Source of the DNA: Gentiana macrophylla
Lineage: Eukaryota; Streptophyta; Magnoliopsida; Gentianales; Gentianaceae
Length of the DNA: 64,000 nucleotides
NCBI GenBank assembly: GCA_026214975.1
Contig: JAOBSW010000818.1
Coordinates: 1 to 64,000, forward strand
Direction: 5' to 3'
Shown here: positions 1-11,424 of the stretch, in pieces
Position numbering within the stretch: the stretch's first letter is position 1
How the letters are laid out: the number at the start of each line of letters is the position of its first letter
Made by a program: the position numbers and the translations under genes
The notes under the pieces: generated by a model
The model's database searches: none
What the model was told of the DNA's origin: nothing
The model's input: only the letters and a program-made list of their open reading frames with translations

Positions 1-229
1 AATATAAAATTAAAAAAAAAAAACTTATTGAACGTGAGGGTGTTTTTTTATATATATATTTTTTAATTCACCATATTTCTAAAGGTCATATATTTTGATC
101 TAAAACTCGAATCATCATAATTTTTTCACTAAAATTCATATTTTTCGTCTTCTTTATTCAAAAATCAAATTTGATATTTTTCCGAATAAATTTCATAAAA
201 TCAATTTTTTTCTTCATAAAAATCGACGT

Positions 230-480
230 GACGTATTGATCACCGTCATGCATTAACCACCCCGATGCATTGACCGCCGCGATTCATTGGCTACCATGAT
301 GTATTGACCGCCGTGATCCATTGACAACCTTGATCAATGACATCTCATTGTAGCGATTTATGCAGTGACTTCTTATTGTAGCGATCTATGCAGTGATGTC
401 TTATTGTATCGAATTATGCAGTGACGTGATATTGTAATGATTTATGCAAATGGCGTGTTATTGTAACAATTTATGCATAC
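230..480. repeat. Two short tandem repeat families inside the left foldback element
   Basis: At 230-335 a degenerate unit of about 19 bp (GATGCATTGACCGCCGT-like) repeats about five times. At 345-480 a unit of about 30 bp (core TTATTGTAGCGATTTATGCA) repeats five times with drift. Both are GC-richer than their surroundings and non-coding. Confidence 0.7.
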
Positions 481-662
481 TTTTGGTTGTAAAATATGCA
501 TTTAAACCAAAAAAAACAAAAGAAATACAGTTATTTTACAAAGTTATCGAAAATTTAAACCAACACTAATCAAATAAACCAACATCAATCAAATATTTAA
601 AGATAACAAAGAAATAAAGTTACTTTACAAAGTTATCAAATGTGTGTATCAAGTTGTATATG

Positions 663-1035
663 CGGTGACATCAATATCATTCGCATCGCTTATCTAATTA
701 TAAATACGATTTATCAATGTCACCGCTTCGACATCAATATCATCGCGCATAAGTCATCAATGTCCTCGCGATCGGACATCAATGTCACTGCATAAGTCGT
801 CAATGTCACTTCATAAGTCGTCAATGTCCCTGCATCATTAACACGATCTTGAATCATTTGACGATCTTGTTTAGCTTAATGTCTCTGCATCATTCATCAA
901 TGTCGGCTGCGAGATCGGACATCAATGTCCTACATCGATCATCAATGTCCCCGTGATCAAACATCAATGTCATCAGATAAGTCATTCAATCCTGCGTGAT
1001 CGGACATCAATGTCATCGCATCGGACATCAAACCG
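663..1035. repeat. Degenerate tandem repeat with ACATCAATGTC core
   Basis: The motif ACATCAATGTC recurs many times at roughly 19-40 bp spacing, joined by CGCATAAGTC-like linkers. GACAT and ATGTC are reverse complements, so each unit contains a small palindrome. No reading frame with protein-like composition is present. Confidence 0.65.
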
Positions 1036-1754
1036 TATCCTTTAGAATTTTGACGATCCGAGTTTTAGATCAAAATATATAACCTTTAGAAATATGGTGA
1101 ATTTAAATTTTAAAAAAAAACAAAACAAAACAAAACAAACAAAACACATCAGTAGCATTTTTTTTTTTTCCTCATCCAGCGCTTCCTCTCTTCTTTTTTT
1201 TTCCTTCCTTCCTTCCTTTTTTTTTCTTCTTCTTCTTTATCCACTTGAAATTAGAATGTACTTATAACTAAATAAGTTTCCTTCTTAAAATTAGAATGTC
1301 CTTATAACTAAATAAGATTTGGATTGTCACTAAATGATCATTAATTCTCAACGATGGTCTTATAACTAATATCCACTATTTAATATAGCACAATCTCTCA
1401 CGTGTGAGGCTATAATAAGACAATATACAATTTTATAAGACAAAACCACATTTTTATCCACTCAAAAAAACCACATTTTTTCAAACTTTAATCATTTTTG
1501 ACATTTAGATTTAGATATTATTAAATTGAATTCAGTAATCAAATTATTCACTTCATATAATAACTTAGGTTTTCAGTCTTAAGTTTAAGAGGCAAAAGGT
1601 CCAAAATGATACATATTATACTTAATTAGGCAAATAAGATAATAAAAGAATCTTATTTGATTATTAGAACACATAATTAGTACATGGACCAAACAACCTA
1701 ATTTTGCTTTGCTTTTTTAAATGTTTTTTTAGGTTTTTTTTTGTTTTTGATGGG

Positions 1755-2345
1755 CGTATTTTTTTATTATCGCGTATTATTTACGGCGATTTTTTTTTCT
1801 AGTCGTTTTTTAATAGCATCTTTTTAGGCGGTTTTTTTTCTTCCCGATGACCACGTCGATGCAATGACGCCGCGATCTGAGCAGCGCCGATGAAATGACA
1901 CCGCGATACATTGACCACCCCAAATCCATTGACCACCCGATCGGTGACCACCTACGCGAGAGACACCGTGATGTAGTGACCACCTCCGATCTGAGAGACA
2001 CGCGCGATGAAGTGACACCGCATTGCAAAGACACCAAGATGAAGTGACACCAATGCGAAGAGACACGCGATGCGAGACACCCGCGATGAAGTGAAACCGC
2101 ATTTCGAGACACCGCGATCGCAGAGACACCGTGATGAAGTGACACGCATTGTAGAGACACCGTTGTAGAGACACCGCAGCGACGCGATGGCACCCCGATC
2201 TGAGAGAAACCGTGATGAAGAGACACTGCAGAATCTCTTTAGCGTTTAAAAAATCACGTCGAAGAAAAAAAAAAATGCGGTTAGGAAAAACAAACGCGGC
2301 CGAAAAAAAAACGCGCCCAAAAAAAAAAAAAAAGCGTGCCTAGAA
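1755..2345. mobile_element. Second inverted-arm element with minisatellite core
   Basis: The left arm (about 1755-1845) has T-runs broken by GCG motifs. The right arm (about 2262-2345) has A-runs broken by CGC motifs and is its approximate reverse complement. The core 1845-2230 is a degenerate repeat of about 18-20 bp (GAGACACCG, GATGAAGTGACACCG). Short flanking motifs with CTTATAAnnAAATAAG occur at about 1251, 1290 and 2407, so the element may sit in locally duplicated DNA. The arm match is driven by A/T runs and is weaker than in the neighbouring element. Confidence 0.45.
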
Positions 2346-4267
2346 AAATTTAAAATAAATATTCACGTCCAGAAAATAATAATAATAATAATTAAAAAAA
2401 CATTTTGTGTCCTTATAAACAAATAAGATTTCTTAGTGTCCTAAATGTCTATTAAATACTCAAACTAGTCCTTATAGACAAATATCCAATTACAATACAT
2501 TAAGCAAAGTGAAAACTACTTGCAATCAAAACTTTGGAAAAGTTAGAAATATTAAATGATAATAATTCTGCATTAATGATAATTCTGATAATTGGGCCGA
2601 TTCTAACTCAATGGGCACCTCAGAAAGTTTAGTTTGGGCCGAACAGTTATGACCATAGCCCAACCCGATCCAAAGGCTATTGCATTTTTTTTTTTTTTTT
2701 TGTCAAGTTGATTGATTTCATCAATAATTGTGCAAAAGCACATCTTTGAAGAAACTGTTTACCATTATCTACTTGGTTTTCAGATTGTGGACCAATTTGT
2801 CAGATTAATTTGAAGTTCGACCTGGATGGTGCATACAGAATCTGGCTTTTATTCAGGACTAAAGACCCAACTAAGAGCATTTTGACATAGCGTCTCAAAA
2901 TAGAATGAAGAACGGGACATTTCTATATATTTTCGAGTCGTTAACTACTTGAGTCCGACCGCTAGATTTATTTTGGTTAATGTAAAAATCTTTTATGTGT
3001 TTAAAACTTTAGGCTATTAAACACAATGAGGTTTGTGTCTTAATATTATTGGACTCCTACAACCAGTTATAGTCTAGCTGTGTGACAATCAATTGCTAGC
3101 CCAAGGCCCATTTTATTTTGCAAGGTATTGAAAATCTTGTTAATGCTCATTAGCATACAATAGAAGCTTCAGGGAGCTCAAGTTTGATTTGTTTCCTTTG
3201 ATGTTCGAGTTCGGTTTGAGTTTGAGTTGAATAAATTTTCAAATGAGCGACGCAATGACACCAACAACACCAATGGTAATTTATCGAACTCGGAACCTTT
3301 TGGTCTCGAGGCGCCGAACTTTGATCACTCAGGGCCTTAACGCAAACTAGACAACACTTTAAAAATGTTTTTATTTCAACTGCATTAGAGAATTTATTAT
3401 TGACCAGAACCAAGAAAATAGATCACCACGTCATCATTTAGAAACAATGTGCTTGATGGTTTCTTTTTATTCATTTGGGCTCTCCGCGAATTTATCCAAT
3501 CATATTGATTTAACACAACAAGTAAGATTTGATGCAGGATCATCCTGAAATGTGTATAACTACATCATTGTCTTAACAATATAAATTACATACCTTTTTT
3601 TACTCTCATTATTATCTTTTATGATATTGTATTCTAATACCCTCGATCAATCGTTGTCAGGGTTGAAGCCAACATACATGTATACACATATCTTTGTTGT
3701 GTCCTTACATTTTAACGTTAGTTGTGTCATCGTATCCGTATTGTATCGTATTACGTGTCAGTGTCCGTGTTTATAAATTTCTACAATAAACTCCCTATGT
3801 TTTCTAAACTTTATTCTTGTATATCATGCCTTTGTACTATAATAGGGTCAACAACCTTCTAAACATTTAAGACAATTTAGTGTACTAGTAGTAGTAGATT
3901 AAATTGAAATATAAAATATATATATATAAAAAAAAAAGGATAATAAAAGGGGACAAAAGTGAGATGTGGGTCTATTTTAGCACTTTTTATTTTAATTAAT
4001 TAATTAATGTTTGCACTATCCAAGTCGCATTCCCATTGCATTTCAGCCTACAACATAGATTTTAATAAAGCTGCTTTTAACCACCGAAAGTGTTGGACCA
4101 TATCTCTCGTTAATAAACTTGTGTTTCCATAAAATATATTACTGAAATCATTGCAAAGAGATGTGTTCCTATAAAATTAAATTGTGGGGTTCTAATGAAA
4201 AAACAATTAGCCATGTTATATTGTGCAGATTCCTTAATAAGAAGTTTAATTTATATTCGATCAAAAC
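2346..4267. other. Intergenic stretch, no gene seen
   Basis: AT-rich sequence with no convincing coding exon on either strand. A T-run at about 2683-2702 followed by CAAGTTGATTGATTTCATCA could be the A-tail of a truncated minus-strand retroposon, but no coding domain confirms this. A short (TA)n tract lies near 3915. Confidence 0.5.
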
Positions 4268-4287
4268 AAAACATGTAGCCAAGTTAG

Positions 4288-5260
4288 TGACGATGTTGAA
4301 ACTCGTCAAATATATGATCCGGGTTTAAATACTCTAGAACGACTTACCAAGAACTGATAACAATGGAGATGGAAATTGGGATGTGATTTAGACTGAGCTT
4401 AAAAGTTAGTTTCTCTCAAGTTGTCTACGTATCCAATGAATGTAATTGAAATCAGCTCCGTAGATTCATTAGGGTAGTTTTTATATATGGGCGTCTGCCT
4501 CACCCTCTTTTCTTGTTTGACAAGTATATCGACTTCTAAACCCTAAGGATTTTTGGGTAAATCATTTATTAAACATAATTGTGATTATGTTTAAATTAGC
4601 AGATCGTGTAATCACAGGATTCACCTTCTTTACCTAATTAAATAGGCACGTGCTTAAATTCCCCTTAGAGGGAAGAGTCCCGACGTCCTGCATCGGGCAC
4701 CTCAGGTCGTCTCGACCAGGCTCTCCCGACTTTCATGACCGAGCCACCCTGCAGTGGTCAAATCAGGGAGAGAGAGGGAAAACCTCCCTCATGGGTCAGG
4801 CCAATCCGAGATGGAGCTCCTGGGCCCGGGGCCTTTCTATACACTTTCTATAACACCATTCTCTGAATGACACGTGGCAGGCTCTATCCTGACCATCATC
4901 AATTAGCAAAACAGACTTGGAGAGTGATAACCATGCCTCAATGCACCATGGCACAGTGATCAGACTTTTCTAGATGTCCAATCTAACCGGCAGTGTACCG
5001 GGTCAATTGTAGTCTAGTAAGTGGTCAAGGTCGTATCTACGAGGATTGAGAGGTTGAACACCGAAAAGCTATTATTATCTTGATCTAAGTCGCAAATTAA
5101 CAAGAAGGTAATGTATCTATGATTCTACTTCTACAAAGGTGATAAGATAAAAAGCCTAGAAAATCCGAGATGGAGCTCCTTGCCCCGGGGCCTTTCTATA
5201 CACTTTCTATAACACCATTCTTTGAATGACATTTGGCAGACTCTATCCTGACCATCATCA
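4288..5260 (-). repeat. Element A 3' LTR (left), rearranged
   Basis: It consists of a complete LTR copy (4288-4901), a 260-bp foreign segment (4902-5161) and then a repeat of the LTR's last 99 bp (5162-5260). Element interior begins at 5261. The order LTR, downstream flank, LTR end is not produced by normal retrotransposition. Confidence 0.85.
4902..5161. other. Filler copied from the DNA flanking A's other LTR
   Basis: It matches 14455-14714: first the LINE fragment, then the first ~200 bp of element B's left LTR, with about 4% difference by eye. It lies within A's left LTR. The best reading is break repair: synthesis used the right LTR as template, ran past its end into flanking LINE and B sequence, then was joined to the remaining LTR end. 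The mechanism is inference; the duplication is directly visible. Confidence 0.8.
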
Positions 5261-5603
5261 TAAGCCCACCAGGTCTGGCCGGACTCCATGGAGGCTGGGT
5301 AGACCTTACTAGTGAAGCAGGACTGGATCGTTCTAGGGTAGACTTGACACGTGGCCCCGTTACCGTTATCACACTGTGATGATGGACACCGGAAACGAAG
5401 CGTCTTATATATGGGTAATAATGAAACGGTTTTCCCTAGGTTACTTTTTAGGACTTATAACCACTCCATCTTGTCACGTCTCTTCAGACGTTACACAAGT
5501 CATTTATAACCAAAATTGAAGTTGCCGGTTGCCATCCCAGTCATTAACTCCTTCATACAAGTAAGCTCCTTTTGTTATTTCTCGTCTTTACTTTTTATAG
5601 TTA

Positions 5604-7801
5604 ATGAGCGAGCCTATGATTCTCACCGATAGTTCCATTGAAGATCTGTTCGAATCTGAGCCAGAATCGGAAGACGAAAACTCCCATTTTAGGGCTACCT
5701 CTGGCGCTTCTTATTTTCTACCAGCAGAAAACTCTGTTCTCACTCCTTTGATTAATCGTAGAGGATTCGAAACCCTTGTACTAGGCCCCCAATTCGATCC
5801 GTCCTACATAGGTCCTCCACATTCCTCTGGGACTTCTAGATTTGTCTTGACACTAAAAGCTCACATGGCCCTAAAGTCCCAAGTGCGCTGTCACACAAAG
5901 ATTGATACCAAATTGACCCAGTAGGATGTAACTTCTCTTTGCAAGCAATACAAACTGGAGAATCCGTTGTTCAAACCTGTTGTTCCTGCTCCGGGTATCT
6001 ATGCCCACGGGGCTCCGGCCAAGCCTCTTGTGCCGTATACAAGGAGCAACTCCATACTGTGCCGTATACAATGAGCAACTCCTCTGTGGCTTGAGGTTTC
6101 CTCTGTGGCTCTATTGGCTCTCTTGGAGCATTATGGGTTGGGTCTGGCCCAAATAGTTTCAAATGGCATAAGAGCGATAGTAGGATTCGCTATCTGGTGT
6201 CGATGTGCCTGCATCCCTTTCACAGTCAAAGCGTTTTGGCTCTTTTATCAATGCAAGCAGGTCTCTGGGCAGGCCGGATATTACTGCTTTCCTCGCCGAG
6301 GCTATTTTATGTCTGACGTTTAGTTTAACAAACCGGGGGAAACTTCCTACAAGGGTTGGAAGTCTCATTTTTCTTTATTTGTCCGGAGGTGGAGGTCAAC
6401 TTGGGTAGGTGGAATTCTGCCGACCTGGGTAGCGATCCTCGGCCTACGGATGTGGACTAGAAACTGATCGATGACATCCGGAAGAGCGGTGTTTATCTTA
6501 GTGAAGAAATTTTCTTCAAAGTTGATCGAATCGGCTCAATTGCCATTGCTAGGCTTCGATCCTTATAGGGAATTAAGCGAGGCGAGTATAGAAATTGTAG
6601 GATCTTTGTTTTGACTATGTTCTCACATTGATGAATTTATGGAATACTTGTGCTAATCTTCTTCTCGTTTTATTGACGGTGGAAAATTTTGTGGAACTAC
6701 TTGGCGGCGTGGGCGAGGAAGAAGAAGTTCCCGAGGTCCTTCTTAAGCAAGATTCTGAGAGGACTGAGAGTACCGACCTTAGAGCCACTCGGTCTGCCGG
6801 GAACGTTCGGGATCCTGAAGCATCCAGGATTCTATTTGGACTTCCCGAAGATACTCCTGCTTCTTCTTCCCGAATCCCGTTGATCGGGTGGATGATGTTG
6901 ATGAAGGTGATCAGGAGGTAGATGAGTTCCGACTCCAAAAGTGGAAGCAAATAACGGTTGTCGACACCCCTCGACGGGGTAAGTCCAAGAAAAAGAAGAC
7001 AACTCACCATCCGGTTGAGGAGGTTGAAGAGATTGGTTCCGAGGATGAGCTGGCAATGGGTCAGAGGAGTCTTGCCGAGATGTCGACCAGGATCTAGCAT
7101 TGTTGTGGTAAGTTTTCCCTTTTGTACCTTGACTTTACATTCTATGTACCTTTTTCCCTTGTCTCACGATTAACTTTCAGGGAGCTCAAATTGGCCAAGA
7201 GTTTACGCACATACTCGCCGAGTCGTCGGCGTGAAAAGAGGCTCAAAGGAAGTGTATCGAGGAGCTACACGTGAGTCGGGAGATACACAAAGAGTCTTCA
7301 TGGGTTAAAGATGAGAGATCGCAGCCTTGAAGAAGCGGCTCGAGAGGTTAAAAGTCGGTGTACCGCATGAATCGCAAAGCTGCGTATGACAAGTATACCG
7401 CCGAGAACTCTGAACTGGGGCAGGCTCTGGTTAAAGCTCGAGATGAGAGTGATGCCATGGAAGCTTCTATCCCTGCTCGGATTGACCAGACTGTGCACGA
7501 ATATAAGTCTTCCGACCACCTGGCTCGAGCTCCAAAGGCTTTGCTAAATCCTGTCATGCAGCATGGGTATACTCTCGGGGTTGAAGAGGCGAAGGATCAG
7601 CATGCAGGGCTTGTCATTCCCCAACTTCCGCATTACAAGACTATGTATAAGGCGGGTGCAGGCCAGATTTATGATAACCGCCTGAGAGAGTTTAAAGGAG
7701 GGGAGGACATTAGGACGAAGTATGCAAAATGCCGTCCTGCGCCTAGAAGCACTGAGCCGGCTACTTCTTCGGCAGAGCAGAATCCTGATGGCCAGGGTTG
7801 A
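5604..7801 (+). pseudogene. Antisense extra ORF region of Tat element A, decayed
   Basis: It lies between integrase and the 3' LTR and reads opposite to gag-pol. Two protein-like stretches stand out. At 5604-5924 a 106-residue frame has an acidic Ser/Glu-rich N-terminus. At 7358-7801 a 147-residue frame has a coiled-coil-like Lys/Glu/Ala segment, then a motif around YTLGVEEAKDQHAG. Stops and shifts break the middle. Antisense ORFs at this position are an established trait of several Tat elements (for example Grande and Retand); their protein function is not known. The region has acidic, low-complexity parts near 6690-7090 that could be exon remnants of the same gene. Confidence 0.6.
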
Positions 7802-8043
7802 CTGCTCTCCTTTGTTAAGATGCATTTTTCTTTTTGAAAAAAAATTGTTTATATTTTGGATGTTAGTGGTGCTCTGCCCCACTGTACTTTTATATTTATT
7901 TTGAAGTACTCTTGTTTATGTTTTGAAATTTATTTTGGTTTGAATACTTACCCGGTATCCTTTTCCCCCAATATGGCATGCATTACTTCTGTTAATGGAT
8001 GGAAAACTGTGTTATTTGAATTGATCTCTATCTGCTCTTTCTT

Positions 8044-8345
8044 AGCCTACCCTGCAGACTCGGGAAGTTAGTGGAATTCTAACTTTCTGAGTATGCACTG
8101 CAGTACTCAGTTAAAACTTAGCCTGCCCTGCAGACTCGGGAAGTTAGTGGAATTCTAACTTTCTGAGTATGCCCTGCAGTACTCAGTTAAAAGTTAGCCT
8201 GCCCTGTAGACTCGGGAAGTTAATGAATTCTAACTTTCTGAGTATGCACTGCAGTACTCACTTAAAACTTAGCCTGCCCTGCAGACTCGGGAAGTTAGTG
8301 GAATTCTAACTTTCTGAGTATGCACTGCAGTACTCAGTTAAAATT
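8044..8345. repeat. Four tandem copies of a 76-bp repeat in element A
   Basis: Units start at 8044, 8120, 8196 and 8271 and differ by only a few bases. Each contains the inverted pair CTGAGTA / TACTCAG around a CTGCAG site, plus a palindrome-like AGTTAG...CTAACT around GAATTC. The array lies between the antisense ORF and integrase. Tandem repeats in the 3' untranslated region are known for Tat/Ogre elements and have been linked to satellite birth. Confidence 0.9.
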
Positions 8346-8497
8346 TTATTATCCCTTATAAGGGGGGTAATTTAACAACATAATATTCGTAAAAAATAGA
8401 AGAAATTTATTAAAATCTGCAGTGATGCTTGATTACATCATTTATTGAGAATGGAAAACTGAGCTGAAAAGTAAAGAACGTAATTCCGGCACCTGTC

Positions 8498-9410
8498 CTA
8501 GACATAGAATTTCCTGATATTATTGGCATTCCAACTGCGAGGTATAGTCCTACCTCTTGCATCGGCAAACTGGTATGACCCGTTTCCGTGAACTTTCACT
8601 ACCCAGTAAGGGCCTTCCCTGTTCGGGTCGAGCTTACCCTGAGGAACCTGCCTGCTGACCTCATTTCTCCTCAGCACCAAATCTCCTTCTTTGAAGTAGG
8701 AGTGCTTGACTTTGTAGTTATAGTACTGAGATATCCTCTGCTTGTACTTAGCCATTCGGATGTAGGACACTTCCCTGGCTTCTTCCAAGTCATCCTTGGC
8801 CTGCTGAGCTCGTTTTCTTGGTCTGACTGGTCATGGAGTTCGGTCCTCGGAGAGGGGAGTCCAATTTCGGATGGGATGACTTCCTCGCATCCATAAGCCA
8901 AGGAAAAAGGTGTTTCACCAGTTGCTGAATTTGGCGTAGTCCTGTACGCCCAAAGTATGTTGGGTAAGTGTTCAACCCAATTCTCTCCTTCTTCTTCCAA
9001 ATTCTTCTTTAAACCGACTTTGACTTGTCTGTTTGTCTTTCGACTTGGCCATTAGCTGCGGGTGTCCGGCTGTAAGTAAAATTTTGAGCAATGCCCAGCT
9101 CGGAGCACCATGTTCTGACTATCCTGTCTTCAAACTGCGTTCCGTTGTCTGAGATCAAGATCTTAGGTATTCTGTATCTACAAATAATACTTTTCCATAG
9201 GAACCTCTGAATGGCCCTGCCTGTGATAGTAGTTAGAGCCTTAACCTCCACCCATTTGTTAAAATAGTCGACTGCCACGACAAGGAACCTCAAGTTCCCG
9301 GGAGCTCGAGGAAGGTGTCCGACCAGGTCTACCCCCCATTGATTGAAGGGCCAATGAGATACTATGGGAACCATTTCTTGTGAAGGCTGATGGGTTAGGT
9401 TGTCATGCAC
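8498..9410 (-). pseudogene. Integrase domain of Tat element A, frameshifted
   Basis: The frame at 9410-9009 holds the catalytic core: D in WGVDLVGHLP, D in ISDNGTQFE, and E in ANGQVE exactly 35 residues after the second D. The C-terminal part continues in other frames (9000-8671 and 8788-8498) and ends with PRSWNANNIRKFY-like sequence, the usual end of Tat integrases. At least two frame changes separate these pieces. The N-terminal zinc-binding region, expected at about 9410-9640, is broken up. Confidence 0.85.
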
Positions 9411-9636
9411 CTTGCACGACTTGCACGCAAATCACTAGTTCAACTGCATCGTCTTGCATGGTGGGCCAGTAGTAACTGAATAGCCGACACTTTTTGGCCA
9501 GAGTCCGAACACCCGTATGATTTCCATAGATACCAAGGTGAATTTCTCTAAGGAGATAGTTTCCTTCTTCCTCCGAGGCTTATCTGAGCCAAGGTGATGT
9601 AAAAGACCGTTTGTATAGAATTTCTTCGAAAAGGGA

Positions 9637-10251
9637 TTACCTGCTTGCCTGAAGTTTCAACTTTCTTGCAAGGAACTTGTTGCTCGGTAGTATTCCATGC
9701 TTGAGATAAGACGCTATAGGGTCCATCCATGTAGCCTGTTGACTGACCGGTTGCACCTGGTTCAAGGTGTAGCTACGTTCGGCTAGTTGTTCCACCAGCA
9801 CTTTTTTATTTGAGAAGAAGTTAGAGGCCAGCTTGGAGAGGGCGTCAGCTTTTTTATTCTGTGCCTGAGAGACCTGCTCGATCTGAATTGACTGGAAGTT
9901 CTTGAGTAGGGCTTGGGCCACTGCCAAATACTTCTTTATTGGTTCTTCCTTTGCTCCATACTCCCCTTTGACATGATTGACCACCAATTGTGAGTCACTG
10001 AATACTTGTAAGTTGACGGCACCAAGTTTGCTGGCCAGCCGGAGCCCTGCGATCAGAGCTTCATATTCTGCCTCATTATTGGTAGGATTGAATTGGAAAC
10101 GTAGTGCGTATGGAAACTCTTCTTCTTTTGGACTTATGAGCAGGAGGCCTACCCCTGCCCCATTTTTTCCAGCTGCCCCATCCACATATAGGGTCCAAAG
10201 ATTGTCTTGCGAGTGAGTGATATTTCTCAATGTCCATTGAGATTCCTTCAA
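9637..10251 (-). pseudogene. Second (archaeal-type) RNase H of Tat element A
   Basis: A 204-residue frame contains LYVDGAAGKNGAG, NNEAEYEAL, FSDSQLVVNHVKGEYG and ADALSKLA, which supply the D, E, D, D active-site positions of an archaeal-type RNase H. All four appear conserved. In plant LTR elements a second RNase H after the normal one is a hallmark of the Tat lineage. It is thought to aid removal of RNA during reverse transcription. This is the best preserved coding segment of element A, but no intact start or polyprotein links it to its neighbours. Confidence 0.9.
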
Positions 10252-10323
10252 CTAAGAAGTCGGCCAAAGCTTGAGCCTTGATAGCGGCTTCGAGGTTGGA
10301 AGTCAAGTCATATTCACCCGATT

Positions 10324-11360
10324 CTACGACCCATTTGGATGATCTACCGAGGTGTCGGGCCGTGTCGAGATTTGTCGTGAAAAGTGGTCGGTCACAACTG
10401 TTATTGGATGTGCTTGAAAGTATGGCTTAAGCTTTCTTGAAGCGTGAACCAAAGCTAGAGCTAGTTTTTCTGTGTTGGTATATCTAACTACTGGTCCATG
10501 CAAACCCCTGCTTACATAAAACACCGGTTTCTGTACTCCATTTTCTTCTCTGATCCGGACCGCGCTAATTGCCTCTTCAACAACTGCTAAGTAGATGAAC
10601 AAAGTTTCTCTTTCTTGAGGAGACGTCAGTGTAGGCAACTCGGCTAAGTAAGCCTTAAGATCCTCGAATGCCCAATGGCTGTCCTCGTTTCACTGGAAAG
10701 GACTTGTTTTTCTGAGGACCTTGAAGAATGGTAGGGCACGCTGTGCCAGTCTGAACATAAACCTATTCAGGGCTGCCATACGCCCTGTCAATCTTTGCAC
10801 TTCTTTGATATTTCTGGGAGGTGGCATTAACCTTAATGCCACAATCTTGTCGGGATTCGCCTTGATGCCTTCCTTGGAGATCATGTAGCCCAGGAACTTA
10901 CCCGACCTGACCCCAAATGTACATTTCTTGGGGTTTAACTTCATCTGAGTCTGTCTGAGTGTGTTGAATACTTCTCTGACATCTACCATGTACTCATCAA
11001 GGGACCTGCTCTTGATTAAGAGGTCATCTACATAGACCTCCATACATCTTCCTATCTGCTTTTCAAATATCTTATTCATTGCTCTCTGATAAGTGGCCCA
11101 TGCGTTCTTGAACCCGAAGGGCATAGTGACATAACAGAACGTACCCTGCTCGGAATAAATGCAGTTTTTTCCACGTCCTCTGGATCCATGGCTATCTGAT
11201 GGTACCCCTTATACGCATCTAAAAATGCAAAGATTTCAAAACCTACGGTTGAATAAATTAACCTGTCAATCTTAGGAAGTGGGTAGCAATCTTTAGGACA
11301 GGCTTTATTCAAGTCGGTAAAGTCCACGTACATTTGCCAGCTCACGTCTGACTTCTTCAC
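10324..11360 (-). pseudogene. Reverse transcriptase and RNase H of Tat element A
   Basis: The frame at 11360-11076 has the N-terminal RT motifs (VDFTDLNKACPKD, FLDAYKGYHQI), then shifts near 11125. The frame at 11124-10690 carries MPFGFKNAWATYQRAM and the catalytic YVDD in MEVYVDDLLIKS. The frame at 10638-10324 holds the classical RNase H region (FYVSRGLHGPVVRYTNTEKLALAL) and loses frame after VVTDH. Motif content is typical of Tat-type Ty3/gypsy pol; at least two frame breaks inactivate it. Confidence 0.9.
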
Positions 11361-11424
11361 TAATACTGGGTTGGCTAGCCAGCTCGGATATACTTCTTCC
11401 CATACGATTCTCGCTCGAGCGGCT

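Larger units (their letters stand above)
61..1107. mobile_element. Inverted-repeat-flanked (foldback-like) element with internal minisatellites
   Basis: About 55 bp at 61-115 (core CACCATATTTCTAAAGGT, then TTTGATCTAAAACTCG) recurs as a near-perfect reverse complement at 1052-1107. Between the arms lie two families of short tandem repeats and no coding sequence. Long inverted arms around a repetitive, non-coding core are the layout of foldback or non-autonomous Mutator-like elements. The outer ends run into A/T stretches, so neither exact termini nor a target-site duplication could be fixed. The family assignment is inference; the inverted repeat is seen directly. Confidence 0.6.

Noticed and set aside
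1810..2226. Open frames of 65-138 residues on the minus strand rich in Ser/His/Val/Leu
   Set aside because: They are read-through of an 18-20-bp tandem repeat in several frames; composition and repetition are not protein-like.
4650..4853. 67-residue plus-strand frame
   Set aside because: It lies inside the left LTR of element A; the right LTR has the same text and no gene is expected there.
8044..8345. Regular repeats with palindromes, superficially CRISPR-like
   Set aside because: Units are contiguous 76-bp copies with no variable spacers and lie inside a plant retrotransposon.
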